Shown piece by piece: positions 34,416 to 44,246 of a DNA stretch of 64,000 bases. The position numbers and the translations under genes are program-made. The notes under the pieces are model-generated. The model did not search any database. It was given only the letters and a program-made list of their open reading frames with translations, and had not been told where the DNA came from. Every line of letters starts with the position of its first letter. Position 1 is the first letter of the stretch. The stretch comes from Betaproteobacteria bacterium (lineage in GTDB: Bacteria > Pseudomonadota > Gammaproteobacteria > Burkholderiales > Casimicrobiaceae): the NCBI GenBank assembly GCA_016704895.1, contig JADIZG010000010.1, positions 1 through 64,000 on the forward strand, written 5' to 3'.

Positions 34416-36731
34416 TCAGCCGTCCTTCGGCGCGGGCGCGAGCACCTCGCGGTTGCCGTTGGCCTGCATCGGCGAGACCAGTCCCGCGCGCTCCATCTGC
34501 TCGATGAGCCGCGCCGCCCGGTTGTAGCCGATGCGCAGGTGCCGCTGCACGAGCGAGATCGACGGCCGGCGCGTCTTGAGCACCACGGCGACCGCCTGGT
34601 CGTACACCGGATCGGACTCGGCGTCGGCGCCCTCGAGCGACATGCCGTCCTCGCCGTCGGCCGCGCCGCCCTCGAGCACGCCTTCGACGTACTGCGGCGC
34701 CCCCAGCGACTTCAGGTGCTCGACGACGCGGTGGACCTCGCCGTCGGACACGAACGCGCCGTGGACGCGCAGCGGGTAGCCGGTGCCCGGCGGCAGGTAG
34801 AGCATGTCGCCCTGCCCCAGCAGCGCCTCGGCGCCCATCTGGTCGAGGATCGTGCGCGAGTCGACCTTGCTCGCGACCTGGAAGGCGATGCGCGACGGGA
34901 TGTTCGCCTTGATGAGTCCGGTGATCACGTCGACCGACGGCCGCTGCGTCGCGAGGATCAGGTGGATGCCGGCGGCGCGCGCCTTCTGCGCGATGCGGGC
35001 GATCAGCTCCTCGATCTTCTTGCCGGTCACCATCATCAGGTCGGCGAGCTCGTCGACGACGACGACGATCAGCGGCATCTCCTCGAGCGGCTCGGGCGAC
35101 TCGGGCGTGAGCGACACCGGGTTCGCGATCGGCTTGCCCGCCTTCCTCGCGTCCGCGATCTTCTGGTTGTAGCCGGCGAGGTTGCGCACACCGAGCTGGC
35201 TCATGATCCGGTAGCGCCGCTCCATCTCGCCCACGCACCAGTTGAGCGCGTTCGGCGCGAGCTTCATGTCGGTGACGACCGGCGCGAGCAGGTGCGGGAT
35301 GCCCTCGTAGACCGAGAGCTCGAGCATCTTCGGGTCGATGAGGATCAGCCGCACCTCGCGCGGCTCGGCCTTGTAGAGCAGCGACAGGATCATCGCGTTG
35401 ACCGCGACCGACTTGCCGGAGCCCGTCGTGCCCGCGACCATCAGGTGGGGCATGCGCGCGAGGTCCGCGACGGTCGGCTTGCCGGCGATGTCCTTGCCGA
35501 GCGCGAGCGTGAGCTTGCCCGGCGCATCGTGGTAGACGGACGAGGCGAGAATCTCGACCAGGCGAACCATCTGGCGCTTCGCGTTGGGCAGTTCGAGCGC
35601 CATGCAGCTCTTGCCGGGAATCGTCTCGACCACGCGGATCGAGACGACCGACAGCGCGCGCGCGAGGTCCTTCACCAGGTTGACGATCTGGCTGCCCTTG
35701 ACGCCGACGGCCGGCTCGATCTCGTAGCGCGTGATCACCGGGCCCGGGTACGCGGCCAGCACCTTCACGGCCACGCCGAAGTCGGCGAGCTTCCGCTCGA
35801 TCAGCCGCGACGTGAACTCGAGCGTCTCGGCCGGAACCGTGTCGGTCGCGGGCGGCGCGTCCTCGAGGAGCGAGAGCGCCGGCAGCGGCGAGTCCGGCAT
35901 GTCGGTGAACAGCGGACGCTGCTTCTCCTTGACGACGCGCTCGGATTTCGGCGGCGGCGGCGGCGGCGGCACGACGACGATCGGCTCGCGCACGACGTCG
36001 GTCTCGCGCGAGCGCTCGACGACGGCCTCGCGTTCGAGCGCCGACTGCTCGCCGATGCGGCGGTCCAGCCGCTCCTCGCGCTTCCTGCGCACCCACGCGA
36101 CCAGCCCTTCGAGCGAGGCGCCGATGCGCTCCATCAGCCTGAGCCACGACAGGCCGGAGAAGAGCGAGAAGCCGCCGAGGAATGCCGCGACGAGGAGCAG
36201 CGTCGCGCCGTTGTAGCCGAGGCCGCGCGTGAGCATCGTGCCGAGCGCGTCGCCGATCGCTCCGCCGGGACCGAGCGGCAGCGCGGCGCCGAGCTTCCAG
36301 AAGCGCAGCGCCTCGATCGCCGAGCTCGACACGAGCACCAGCACGAAGCCGATCGTGCCGAGCCAGCGGGGATGGTCGGTCTCGAGCTCCGGATGGGCGA
36401 TCCGGCGGAACGACGCGATCGTGATCGCGACGCCCGCCACGACGAGCCACCAGGCGGAGATCCCGAACAGGTAGAGCAGAAGGTCGGCGAGCCACGCGCC
36501 GATCGCGCCGCCGCGATTGACGATCGGCGAGCCGTCGCCCGAGTAGGACCAGGCGGGATCGCCGGGCGAGTAGGACGCCAGGATCAGCGCGACGTACGCG
36601 AGCACCGCGACGATGGCGAACCAGATCGACTCGCGCACGAGGCGCGCGAATCGGGGCGACAGCGGCGAGGCGTCACGCCTCGCTGAGGCTCCGCGCATGG
36701 ATGCGCCTGAATTCTTATTGGAAAACATCAT
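34416..36731 (-). CDS. ftsK: DNA translocase FtsK
   Basis: 771 residues. The N-terminal quarter has four or more membrane helices (from about 35 to 195), then a short Pro-rich linker (VVVPPPPPPPKS near 252-263), far shorter than in E. coli. The motor domain has Walker A MVAGTTGSGKSVAVN (434-441) and LIVVVVDELADLMM; the C-terminal winged-helix gamma domain is RRPSISLVQRHLRIGYNRAARLIEQME. It pumps chromosome dimers to the septum for XerCD. Divergent from trxB, upstream of lolA. Confidence 0.97.
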   Translation of the reverse strand: MMFSNKNSGASMRGASARRDASPLSPRFARLVRESIWFAIVAVLAYVALILASYSPGDPAWSYSGDGSPIVNRGGAIGAWLADLLLYLFGISAWWLVVAGVAITIASFRRIAHPELETDHPRWLGTIGFVLVLVSSSAIEALRFWKLGAALPLGPGGAIGDALGTMLTRGLGYNGATLLLVAAFLGGFSLFSGLSWLRLMERIGASLEGLVAWVRRKREERLDRRIGEQSALEREAVVERSRETDVVREPIVVVPPPPPPPKSERVVKEKQRPLFTDMPDSPLPALSLLEDAPPATDTVPAETLEFTSRLIERKLADFGVAVKVLAAYPGPVITRYEIEPAVGVKGSQIVNLVKDLARALSVVSIRVVETIPGKSCMALELPNAKRQMVRLVEILASSVYHDAPGKLTLALGKDIAGKPTVADLARMPHLMVAGTTGSGKSVAVNAMILSLLYKAEPREVRLILIDPKMLELSVYEGIPHLLAPVVTDMKLAPNALNWCVGEMERRYRIMSQLGVRNLAGYNQKIADARKAGKPIANPVSLTPESPEPLEEMPLIVVVVDELADLMMVTGKKIEELIARIAQKARAAGIHLILATQRPSVDVITGLIKANIPSRIAFQVASKVDSRTILDQMGAEALLGQGDMLYLPPGTGYPLRVHGAFVSDGEVHRVVEHLKSLGAPQYVEGVLEGGAADGEDGMSLEGADAESDPVYDQAVAVVLKTRRPSISLVQRHLRIGYNRAARLIEQMERAGLVSPMQANGNREVLAPAPKDG

Positions 36732-36757
36732 GTTACCGCCAATACTTCATGCGGCAC

Positions 36758-36763
36758 ATTATA
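36758..36763 (-). promoter_or_regulatory. Perfect -10 box (TATAAT) for ftsK
   Basis: TATAAT on the minus strand in an A/T-rich patch, 26 bases upstream of the ATG at 36731. A transcript start near 36751 gives a leader of about 20 bases. No clear -35. Confidence 0.55.
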
Positions 36764-36841
36764 CACGGATTGGCGTGTCGCGCACGTGGAGGCCACGAGG
36801 GCTCCGGGGTTGCGGTGCGGAGGGCCGACCCGATCTACCGG

Positions 36842-36847
36842 TAGAAT
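36842..36847 (+). promoter_or_regulatory. Candidate -10 for trxB
   Basis: TAGAAT within CGGTAGAATCG, 30 bases before the ATG at 36878. Same decamer type as before the RuBisCO-like gene. Confidence 0.4.
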
Positions 36848-36877
36848 CGCGCCACTTCGAGAAAGCGAGCAAGGACG

Positions 36878-37924
36878 ATGAGCACCAGGCACGCCTGACT
36901 CCTGATTCTCGGCTCCGGCCCCGCCGGGTACGCCGCCGCAGTATACGCCGCACGCGCGAATCTCAAGCCCGTGCTGATCACCGGCCTGGCGCAGGGCGGC
37001 CAGCTGATGACGACGACCGAAGTCGACAACTGGCCGGCCGACGTCGACGGCGTGCTGGGGCCCGACCTGATGGCGCGCTTCCAGCGCCACGCCGAGCGCT
37101 TCGACACCGAGATCGTGTTCGACCACATCCACGAGGTCGACTTCGCGAAGCGCCCGTACACGCTGAAGGGCGACAACGGCACCTACACCTGCGACGCGCT
37201 GATCGTCGCGACCGGGGCCTCCGCGCGCTACCTCGGGCTGCCGTCCGAGGAGGCGTACATGGGCAAGGGCGTGTCGGCCTGCGCCACCTGCGACGGGTTC
37301 TTCTACAAGGGCCAGGACGTGGTCGTCGTCGGCGGCGGCAACACCGCCGTCGAGGAGGCGCTCTACCTGTCGAACATCGCGAAGGGCGTGACCGTCGTCC
37401 ACCGCCGCGACCGATTCCGCGCCGAGGCGATCCTGGTCGACAAGCTGATGGCGAAGACGAAGCCGGGCGGCAACGTCCGCGTGATCTGGAACCACGTGGT
37501 CGACGAGGTGCTGGGCGACGCGTCCGGCGTGACCGGCGTGCGGCTCAAGCACCGCGACAATGGGGTCGCGCAGGACGTCAAGGTCCACGGCCTGTTCGTC
37601 GCGATCGGGCACACGCCGAACACGCAGATCTTCGAGGGCAAGCTCGAGATGGCGGGCGGCTACATCAAGGTGAAGAGCGGCACCGAGGGCAACGCGACGG
37701 CGACGAGCGTCCCGGGCGTGTTCGCCGCGGGCGACGTCGCCGACCACGTCTACCGCCAGGCCGTCACCTCGGCCGGGACCGGGTGCATGGCGGCGCTCGA
37801 CGCCGAGGCGTTCCTCGAGGGCGTGGACGGTCGCGTTGACGGTTGGCGATGCGGCGGTGGCTCAGTGGCGGCGCATCGAGCGCCGATGAAGGCCGTCGAA
37901 CGATGGCGAAGCTCTCCGACCTGA
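36878..37924 (+). CDS. trxB: Thioredoxin reductase with an in-frame TGA at codon 7
   Basis: The expected start ATG 36878 gives MSTRHA, then TGA at 36896-36898, then in the same frame LLILGSGPAGYAAAVYAARANL, the FAD-binding motif. The rest is normal TrxB: AQGGQLMTTTEVDNWP, ACATCDGFFYKGQDVVVVGG (redox CATC) and the NADPH-binding GGGNTAVEEALYL, GVFAAGDVADHVYRQAVTSAGTG. Relatives have Arg (CGA) where TGA stands, so a C-to-T change or sequence error is likely. The end is also unusual: after CMAALDAEAFLEG the frame runs on about 30 residues into the next gene. It reduces thioredoxin with NADPH. Divergent from ftsK, as usual. Confidence 0.9.
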
Positions 37925-38598
37925 AGGCGCTGATCGACGCGAAGCGCGCGGCTGAGCCGCGCGCCCAGACGAGCGTCGCCGCCGCCCGGCGAAGGCCAGC
38001 GTCGCGGCTGCGCACGGCACCGTCCCTCGCGCCGCGCCGGGCGATCGCCGCGACGAAGCACGCCGAGGGCGACATCGACCTGCGGGCGGCGTTCGCCGAC
38101 GTCGCGCCGATCAAGCCCGCGAACAAGGCCCGCATCGCGGCTCCCGCCCCGGCCCCCGTGCCGCGCCAGCGGATCGCCGACGAGCAGGACGCGCTCGAGG
38201 CATCGAAGTACGGCGACGATCCTGCGCCCCAGTCCTGGGACATCGGCCAGGAGCACGAGGGCGAGCAGACGTTCCTGCGCGCGGGGCTGGGCACCGACGT
38301 GCTCGGCAAGCTGCGCCGCGGCCACTGGAAGGTGCAGGCGGAGCTCGACCTGCACGGGCACGACTCCGACGAGGCGCACGACGCGCTCGCCGATTTCCTG
38401 GTCGACGCGCGCTCGTCGGGCATGCGCTGCGTGCGCGTGATCCACGGCAAGGGGCTCACCTCCCCCAACCGCGAGCCGGTGCTCAAGGGCAAGGTGCGCC
38501 GCTGGCTCGCGCGCTGGGACGACGTGCTCGCCTACTGCGAAGCGCCGCCCCATGCCGGCGGCGGCGGGGCGGTGATGGTGCTGTTGCGCGGTCGGTAG
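37903..38598 (+). CDS. Smr domain protein
   Basis: 231 residues. The N-terminal about 140 residues are Ala/Arg/Pro-rich and low in structure; the C-terminal Smr domain begins VQAELDLHGHDSDEAHDALADF and contains CVRVIHGKGLTSPNREPVLKG. Smr domains are nucleases or nucleic-acid-binding modules related to MutS2 tails; this stand-alone type resembles SmrA/YdaL. It overlaps the extended trxB frame by 22 bases. Start MAKLSDLKAL is the usual one for this family. Confidence 0.9.
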   Translation: MAKLSDLKALIDAKRAAEPRAQTSVAAARRRPASRLRTAPSLAPRRAIAATKHAEGDIDLRAAFADVAPIKPANKARIAAPAPAPVPRQRIADEQDALEASKYGDDPAPQSWDIGQEHEGEQTFLRAGLGTDVLGKLRRGHWKVQAELDLHGHDSDEAHDALADFLVDARSSGMRCVRVIHGKGLTSPNREPVLKGKVRRWLARWDDVLAYCEAPPHAGGGGAVMVLLRGR

Positions 38599-38666
38599 GC
38601 CCGCGCGCTTGCCGGTCCGGCCGGTTGCCGGTAGAACGTCACGCGTCGCCTCCCGGACCGACATCG

Positions 38667-39200
38667 ATGCCGCGCTTCGCCCTCCTCCTCGCCATGGCCC
38701 TCGCCGCCACGGCGGCACACGCGCTCGACGCGTTCCCCGGCGCCCGCGCCGTCGCGTTCGACGGGAAGCGGCTCGTGCACGCGGCGGAGGGCGGGACGCC
38801 GGTCGAGCGGTGGCGCGAGTTCGTGCCCGAAGGCGAGGCGATCGCACGCTGGACGCGCCTCGCGTCGATCCGCGAATACCCGGGGCACACGGATCCGAAG
38901 GCGCTCGCCGAGGGACTCCTGCGCGCGCTGAAGCAGCAGAACCCCGATGCGCCGTCGTCGATCATCCGGCATCCGGCGACCGGCGAGGTCATCGTCGACT
39001 TCATCTCCTGGCCGCCCGACCGCGCGTTCACCGAGTTCAACCTGTTCCGCTACGGCAAGCGCGATGCCGGCGGCGTGATCGCGCAGCAGTACGCGCTGCG
39101 CGTCTACGGCGACGCGACCGCGTTCCTGCGCGGACTCAAGGCCGAGCGCGTGCGGCTCGTCGAGCTGATGGCGAAGGAAGGATTGCGCGCGGCGCCCTGA
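38667..39200 (+). CDS. Exported protein of unknown function
   Basis: 177 residues with a clear signal peptide (MPRFALLLAMALAATAAHAL). The mature protein has HPATGEVIVDFISWPPDRAF and FNLFRYGKRDAGGVIAQQYALR (in parts), suggesting an alpha/beta fold, with no cysteines. I do not recognise a named family. It follows the Smr gene by 68 bases on the same strand; a CGGTAGAAC element 30 bases before the ATG may be its own promoter. Confidence 0.75.
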   Translation: MPRFALLLAMALAATAAHALDAFPGARAVAFDGKRLVHAAEGGTPVERWREFVPEGEAIARWTRLASIREYPGHTDPKALAEGLLRALKQQNPDAPSSIIRHPATGEVIVDFISWPPDRAFTEFNLFRYGKRDAGGVIAQQYALRVYGDATAFLRGLKAERVRLVELMAKEGLRAAP

Positions 39201-39222
39201 TCCACGAGTGGCGCCATGGTGC

Positions 39223-39276
39223 GTCGGGCTGAAGCCCGGGGAGCTCCCCGGCCGCCTTTGGGTCGGCCTTAGGCCG
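39223..39276. repeat. REP-like element of two palindromes (second copy)
   Basis: GTCGGGCTGAAGCCCGG at 39223-39239 and CGGCCTTAGGCCG at 39264-39276. Read on the minus strand this has the same two palindromes in the same order as the element at 16440-16525. It lies between convergent genes, touching the 3' end of the nitrilase gene. Confidence 0.75.
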
Positions 39277-40117
39277 GGCGGACGCACCTGCGCGGGCTGA
39301 TCGACCAAGCGACGCGATGCGCGTGCGCCGGCAGCTTCGCGCGCACTTCCTCGGTCCTCGCCGGATCGCAGAGGCCGGCGACGACGCCGGGTCCGTCCTC
39401 GATGCGCTCGGCGGCCACCTCGCCCCACGGATCGACAAGCATCGAGTGACCGTAGGTGCGCCGGCCGTTCTCGTGCACGCCGCCCTGCGCGGCGGCGAGC
39501 ACCCAGGTCTGGTTCTCCACCGCGCGCGCCCTGAGGAGCAGGTGCCAGTGCGCGCTGCCGGTCGTCCAGGTGAACGCCGACGGTACGCAGACGAGCGCGC
39601 AATCGCCCAGCGCGCGGTAGAGCTCGGGAAACCGCAGGTCGTAGCAGATCGTGAGGCCGATGCGCCCGAACGGCGCGTCGAACGCGACGACCTCGGCGCC
39701 GCGCTCGATCGTGCGCGTCTCGTCGTAGGCCTCGTCCCCGTGCGCGAAGCGGAACAGGTGGATCTTGTCGTAGCGCGCGAGCCGCGACCCGTCCGCGCCG
39801 TAGGCGAGGCAGGCGCTGCGCACGCGCGCCGGATCGTCGGAGGCGATCGGCACGCTGCCGCCGACGAGGACGATGCCGTGCTCGCGCGCCGTGCGCGACA
39901 GGAACGCCTGCTGCGGTCCGTCGCCGTCGCGCTCGGCCAGGCGAACCTTGTCGGACGCATGCGTGCCCAGGATCCCGAAATACTCGGGGAGCAGCACGAG
40001 CGACGCGCCGCCGCGAGCCGCTGCCGCGACGAGCGATCCCGCCTGCGCGAGATTGGCGGCGACGTCGCCGCCGGAGACCATCTGGACCGCTGCGACACCG
40101 AACGCCCGCGCCGTCAT
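39269..40117 (-). CDS. Carbon-nitrogen hydrolase (Nit2/deaminated glutathione amidase-like)
   Basis: 282 residues from ATG 40117. The nitrilase triad is visible: Glu in LVLLPEYFGILG, Lys in ARYDKIHLFRF and Cys in LTICYDLRFPELYRAL. The last motif with its DLRFPEL and the FTWTTGSAHWHLLLRARAVE helix are typical of the Nit1/Nit2 group, which includes omega-amidases and deaminated-glutathione amidases. It follows yhdP on the same strand, a usual betaproteobacterial pairing. As read, the yhdP frame runs in-frame into this gene; see the yhdP entry. Confidence 0.92.
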   Translation of the reverse strand: MTARAFGVAAVQMVSGGDVAANLAQAGSLVAAAARGGASLVLLPEYFGILGTHASDKVRLAERDGDGPQQAFLSRTAREHGIVLVGGSVPIASDDPARVRSACLAYGADGSRLARYDKIHLFRFAHGDEAYDETRTIERGAEVVAFDAPFGRIGLTICYDLRFPELYRALGDCALVCVPSAFTWTTGSAHWHLLLRARAVENQTWVLAAAQGGVHENGRRTYGHSMLVDPWGEVAAERIEDGPGVVAGLCDPARTEEVRAKLPAHAHRVAWSISPRRCVRPA

Positions 40118-40130
40118 CGCTCGGATCCCG

Positions 40131-43100
40131 TCATTTCGGGGCGCCGCCCGATGGCGCGGGTGCCGCAGCGTCGGCGCAGTCGGCGTCGGCGCAGGCGCGG
40201 GCACGGCGGCCGGCGGCGTCACCGTCGCGGCGACCGCCGCCTCGCCGACCGGGCGCGAGCCGACGCGCTCGACGACGGGATCGCTCCACGAGCCGGTCAC
40301 GCGGTAGTCGTAGGCGAACATCTGCTCGAGCGGATCCTTCATCACCTTCTGCGCGAGCAGCGTGCCCGCCCCCACCGCCGCGGCCACGAGCGGGTTCGCG
40401 GCGAGCAGCAGCAACGCGGCACCCGCGGCCCCGGTCGAGAGCGTCGTGGAAAGCGCTGGGAGGACGCGCACGGCGAGATTCTGCGTCTCGAGGGCGAGAT
40501 TGGCCTCGCCGGTGATGTCGACGCGCGCCGCCGGCCCGACGAGCTTGAGGTCGTCGGTCGTCATCACGCCGCGCGCGATGCGCACGTTGCCGTCGATGCG
40601 GTCGAACGCGAATCCCTCGGAGAACACGTCGCGGAAATCGAGCGCGATGCGCCGCGGCAGCGCCTGCAGCGACAGCACGCCGAGGAGCTTCCCGATCCCC
40701 GGCTCGATCTTCGTGAACTGCCCGGAGCCGACCTCGACCTTGAGCGCCCCGGACAGCGCCGTCGGATCGAAGTCGGACGGCGCCCCGGGCCAGTCGAGCT
40801 GGCCCTTGATCGTGGTCGGCGCGCCGCGCATGACGTCGGCGAAGCCGAAGCGCTTGAGCATCGCGCCGGCCTCCTGCGCATCGAGGCTCACGTCGAGGCG
40901 CGTCTGCTGCGTGCGCCCGGCCGCGCGCCACCAGCCGTCTGCATTCACGCGTCCTGCATCGCTCGACAGCACGAGCTTCTCGATCCGCCAGTCGGTCGCC
41001 TGCGGCTTCGCGACCATCTCGAACCGGCCGAGGTCGCGCCCCTTCGAGATCAGCGCCGCGCTCTGGACGTCGAGCTCGGGCCAGGGATTCGCGCCGCCGT
41101 CCGTGTGCGTCCCCGCACGAGGCTCGGCGCCCTGGGGGGCGAGAGCTCACCCGCTTCGGGGACCGCGAGCCGCGTGAGCCGCGCGACGATCCGTCCACTC
41201 GGCATCGCCGGCGTCGCAGCACGCCAGTCGGCCGTGCCCGCCGCTTCGCGCGCCGCGAGCTGCAGCCGCCAGTCGTCGCCCGTCGAGCGCGCCGACACCT
41301 TGACGTCGTTCAGCTTGCGGCCGAAGACCCCGAGGACCGCCGCGTCGAGGTCGACGCCGCGGATCGAGAGCCCGGTCGACGGTGCGGCGGACACCGACCG
41401 CGCCTGGGCCTTCGACTTCACGGCGAGCCAGTCGTCGACGTCGAGCGCCGCCACGTCGCCCCGGATCCAGACGCCGGCGCGGTCGTTGTCCGCGGGCTGC
41501 GACGCCGCGCGACCGACGAGCACGAGCACGCGGTCGACGACCGGTGTCGCGCCGGCGAGCTGACGCTGCACGAGCACGCGCCCGACGCGGGCAGCGTCGA
41601 TCGTGATCGCGTCGGTCGCGCCGCGCGCGTCGGGCTTGCGCTCGATGCGCAGCGGCACGCTGTCGGCGGCGACCTTGCCGGCCGGCGCGGGCAGGTCGAT
41701 CGTGGCGCCGCGGAGGCTCGACTCCACCGTCCAGCGCGTGCCCGCGGCGTGCGATTCCAGCGCGAGCGACCAGTCGGTCGTGCCCGACACGCGGTCGGAA
41801 AGCGCGTCGGGCAGGTCGTTGCGCAGCGCGAGCAGGTTGGCGGTGCCCTGGGCGGTCGCCCGGAAGCCGCCGTCCGCGGTGGACATCGAGAACTTCGCCG
41901 GTCCGCCGTAGACCTCGGCCGACAGGTCGCGCGCGGTGACGCTGTTCTCGCTGAAGGCCATGCGCCCGTCCACCTGCGACAGCACCGGCACGCCGGGAAC
42001 GCGCAGCTGGTTCGACGCGAAGGCGTACTCACCCGCGACGGTCGAGGCGCCGGAGCCCCCCAGGGGCAGTTCGAAGCGCATCTTCAGCGCGCCGTTGCCG
42101 GTCGCCTGCGCGCCGCCGAGCGCGCCACCGATCCATCCGCCGACCGGGCTCGTCTCGATGAAGTGGAGGAACTCGGCGGTCGGGCCGGTCGCCTCGCCGT
42201 CGACCTTGATGCGCGTGACGTCCGCGAGCAGGTCGTCGATCGCGATCTTCGTGCGCCCGATCTGCGCGCCGTACACGCGGCCTTTCGTCATGTCGAACGC
42301 GACCTTCGCGCCATCGAAGCGGACCTCACCGTCGATGTCGGTGACCGCGGGCCAGCCGGCCGCGTAGTCGAGGGTGGCGCCCTGCGCCCTGGCGGCGAGC
42401 GTGAACGTGCCCTGCTTCGGGTCGGCGAACGGGAAGCGCGCGAGATCGCCCTTCACCGCCAGGCGCGCGTCGCTCATCGTTCCCGCCTGGAGGGCCCCGC
42501 GCATCCAGTCGCCGATCCACTCGTCGAGGACGCGCGGCAGGTAGCGCGCGAGCCGGCGCACGTCGATGCGCGCGACCTGCGCCTTCAGGTCGACCGTCCC
42601 GGCGCCCGTCTTCGCCGGACGCCACGTCCCGTTCGCGGTGACGGCCGCATCCGCGTTGGCGACGGCGACGTCGTCGAGCTCGACCTCGTTGCCCGACTCG
42701 GCGAGGCGCCAGCGCACCGTGCCGGTCAGCGTCTCGATCGGGACCGGCGCAGTCAGCATGCGCGGAAGCGAGACCACCATCGCGCGGCTGCCGAGCTTCG
42801 CGGTGCCTCCGCGCTCGTCGGCCTGCACTTTCGCCGACAGCCCGGTGACGCCGGGCGTCGCGCCGCTGGTGGCGACGCCCACGTCGATCGCCTCGCCTTC
42901 TGCGGCATAGGACGTCGGCGCGTCCGGCGGTCCTTCCCAGCGGTAGCGCGCGTCGCGCAGCGTGCCGCGCGGCGCGTACCGGGCGAGCTCCTCGCGCCAG
43001 GTCGCAGGCATCGGCAGGCTCGCGGCGAGCGACGCCAGCGGCGCGAGCTCGATCACGTTCGCACTCGCCCGCCCGCTTCGAAAGATCCCGTCCTCGCCCA

Positions 43101-44166
43101 CGACCGCCTCGAACACGGCGTCCATCGGCGCGAGCGCGGCACCGTTGCGCCCGACGAGGGCGAGGTCGTCCGCCGTGAACCTGCGCGTCGCCTGGTCGCT
43201 CTGCCAGGTCACGCGCCCGCGCACGCTGGCGAGCTCGAGGGGTGGCAACGACGCGAGACGCGTGCTCACGTCGGCGAGCTCGACGTCGGCGGTCATGTCG
43301 CGCACCTTGCCCTCGGCGAGCTCCGCCCACAGCCGCACCGCGCCGTGGCCGTCGCTCACGTCGACCGGCAACGGGATCCACTCGGACCAGGCCGCGATGT
43401 CGGCGAAGTCGAGCCGCAGGTACATGCGCGCCTGCATCTTCGAGAAGTCGTGCGCGGCGAGGTCCGTGAATTCGCCGCGCAGGTCGATCGGCGAGGCGAT
43501 CTCGGACGGCGGCTCGCCGGTCAGGCCGATGCGATGCCTGCGCGATCCCAGCGGGTGCTCGAGCCTGACGTCGACGCGGTCCAGCACCAGCTGGGGCGCG
43601 CGACGGAGCTCGTCGGTCCAGAGGATCAGCGCGTTGCGGACGGTGATCTGGCGCTGGCGCAGGATCCAGTCGGTGAGCCGCGTGTCGTCGACGGTCGACT
43701 GGGGGTCGATCTCGAGGCCCGCGATGTGGAGACGTCCGCCGATGTCGCGGGAAATCGCGAGCCTGGGGCCGTCGATCTCGAGCTGCTTCAGGCGCAGGTC
43801 GAGGAGCGGAAGCGACCACCAGGAAACCGTCGCCTCCACGCGCGGGAGCTCCAGCAGCGGCCGCTCGAGACCCCCGGTACGGTCGTGGACCGCGATCCCG
43901 GTCACGACGATCTTCGGGTTCCAGCCATCCCAGCCGGTCGTCAGGCTTTCGATGGCCACCGGCGCGCCGATCGCCAGGGTCACGCGCTCGGCGATCTCCG
44001 GGGCGTACGACTCGATCCGCGGGAGCACGACATAGCGCACTGCGAGGAGCACGACGCACGCGAGCACGACGAGCATCGCCGCGACCATGCCTGCATGGCC
44101 GGCGAGACGCGCGGCGAGCGAACGAGGTGCGGACGTCGCTGGGGCGGATTCGTTCGCGACAGGCAT
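40131..44166 (-). CDS. yhdP: YhdP family protein (AsmA-like, TIGR02099), frameshifted
   Basis: About 1,345 residues after repair, the usual size. One membrane helix near the N-terminus (AGMVAAMLVVLACVVLLAVR) precedes a very long beta-rich periplasmic region, as in AsmA-like proteins that bridge the inner and outer membranes and carry phospholipids. At 41134-41139 a run of six G (minus strand C) seems one base short; the next frame continues with GAEPRAGTHTDGGANPWPEL, DVQSAALISKGRDLG and the C-terminal domain (LLAANPLVAAAVGAGTLLAQ, DYRVTGSWSDPVVERVG). Near 40170 a further shift would give the ending AAPAPSGGAPK at 40131; without it the frame fuses to the nitrilase. Divergent from glnE. Confidence 0.88.
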
Positions 44167-44246
44167 AATGGACGGGCCCGGAGACTGGAGTGTAACGGAT
44201 CGCCCCCGGGCCGCTTGCCCCGTTCCCCGCCCGCTTCCCCGCCACG

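Noticed and set aside
36896..36898. Selenocysteine or recoded TGA in trxB
   Set aside because: The position is an ordinary Arg in relatives, far from the redox CATC motif. TGA ends many other genes in this window normally.
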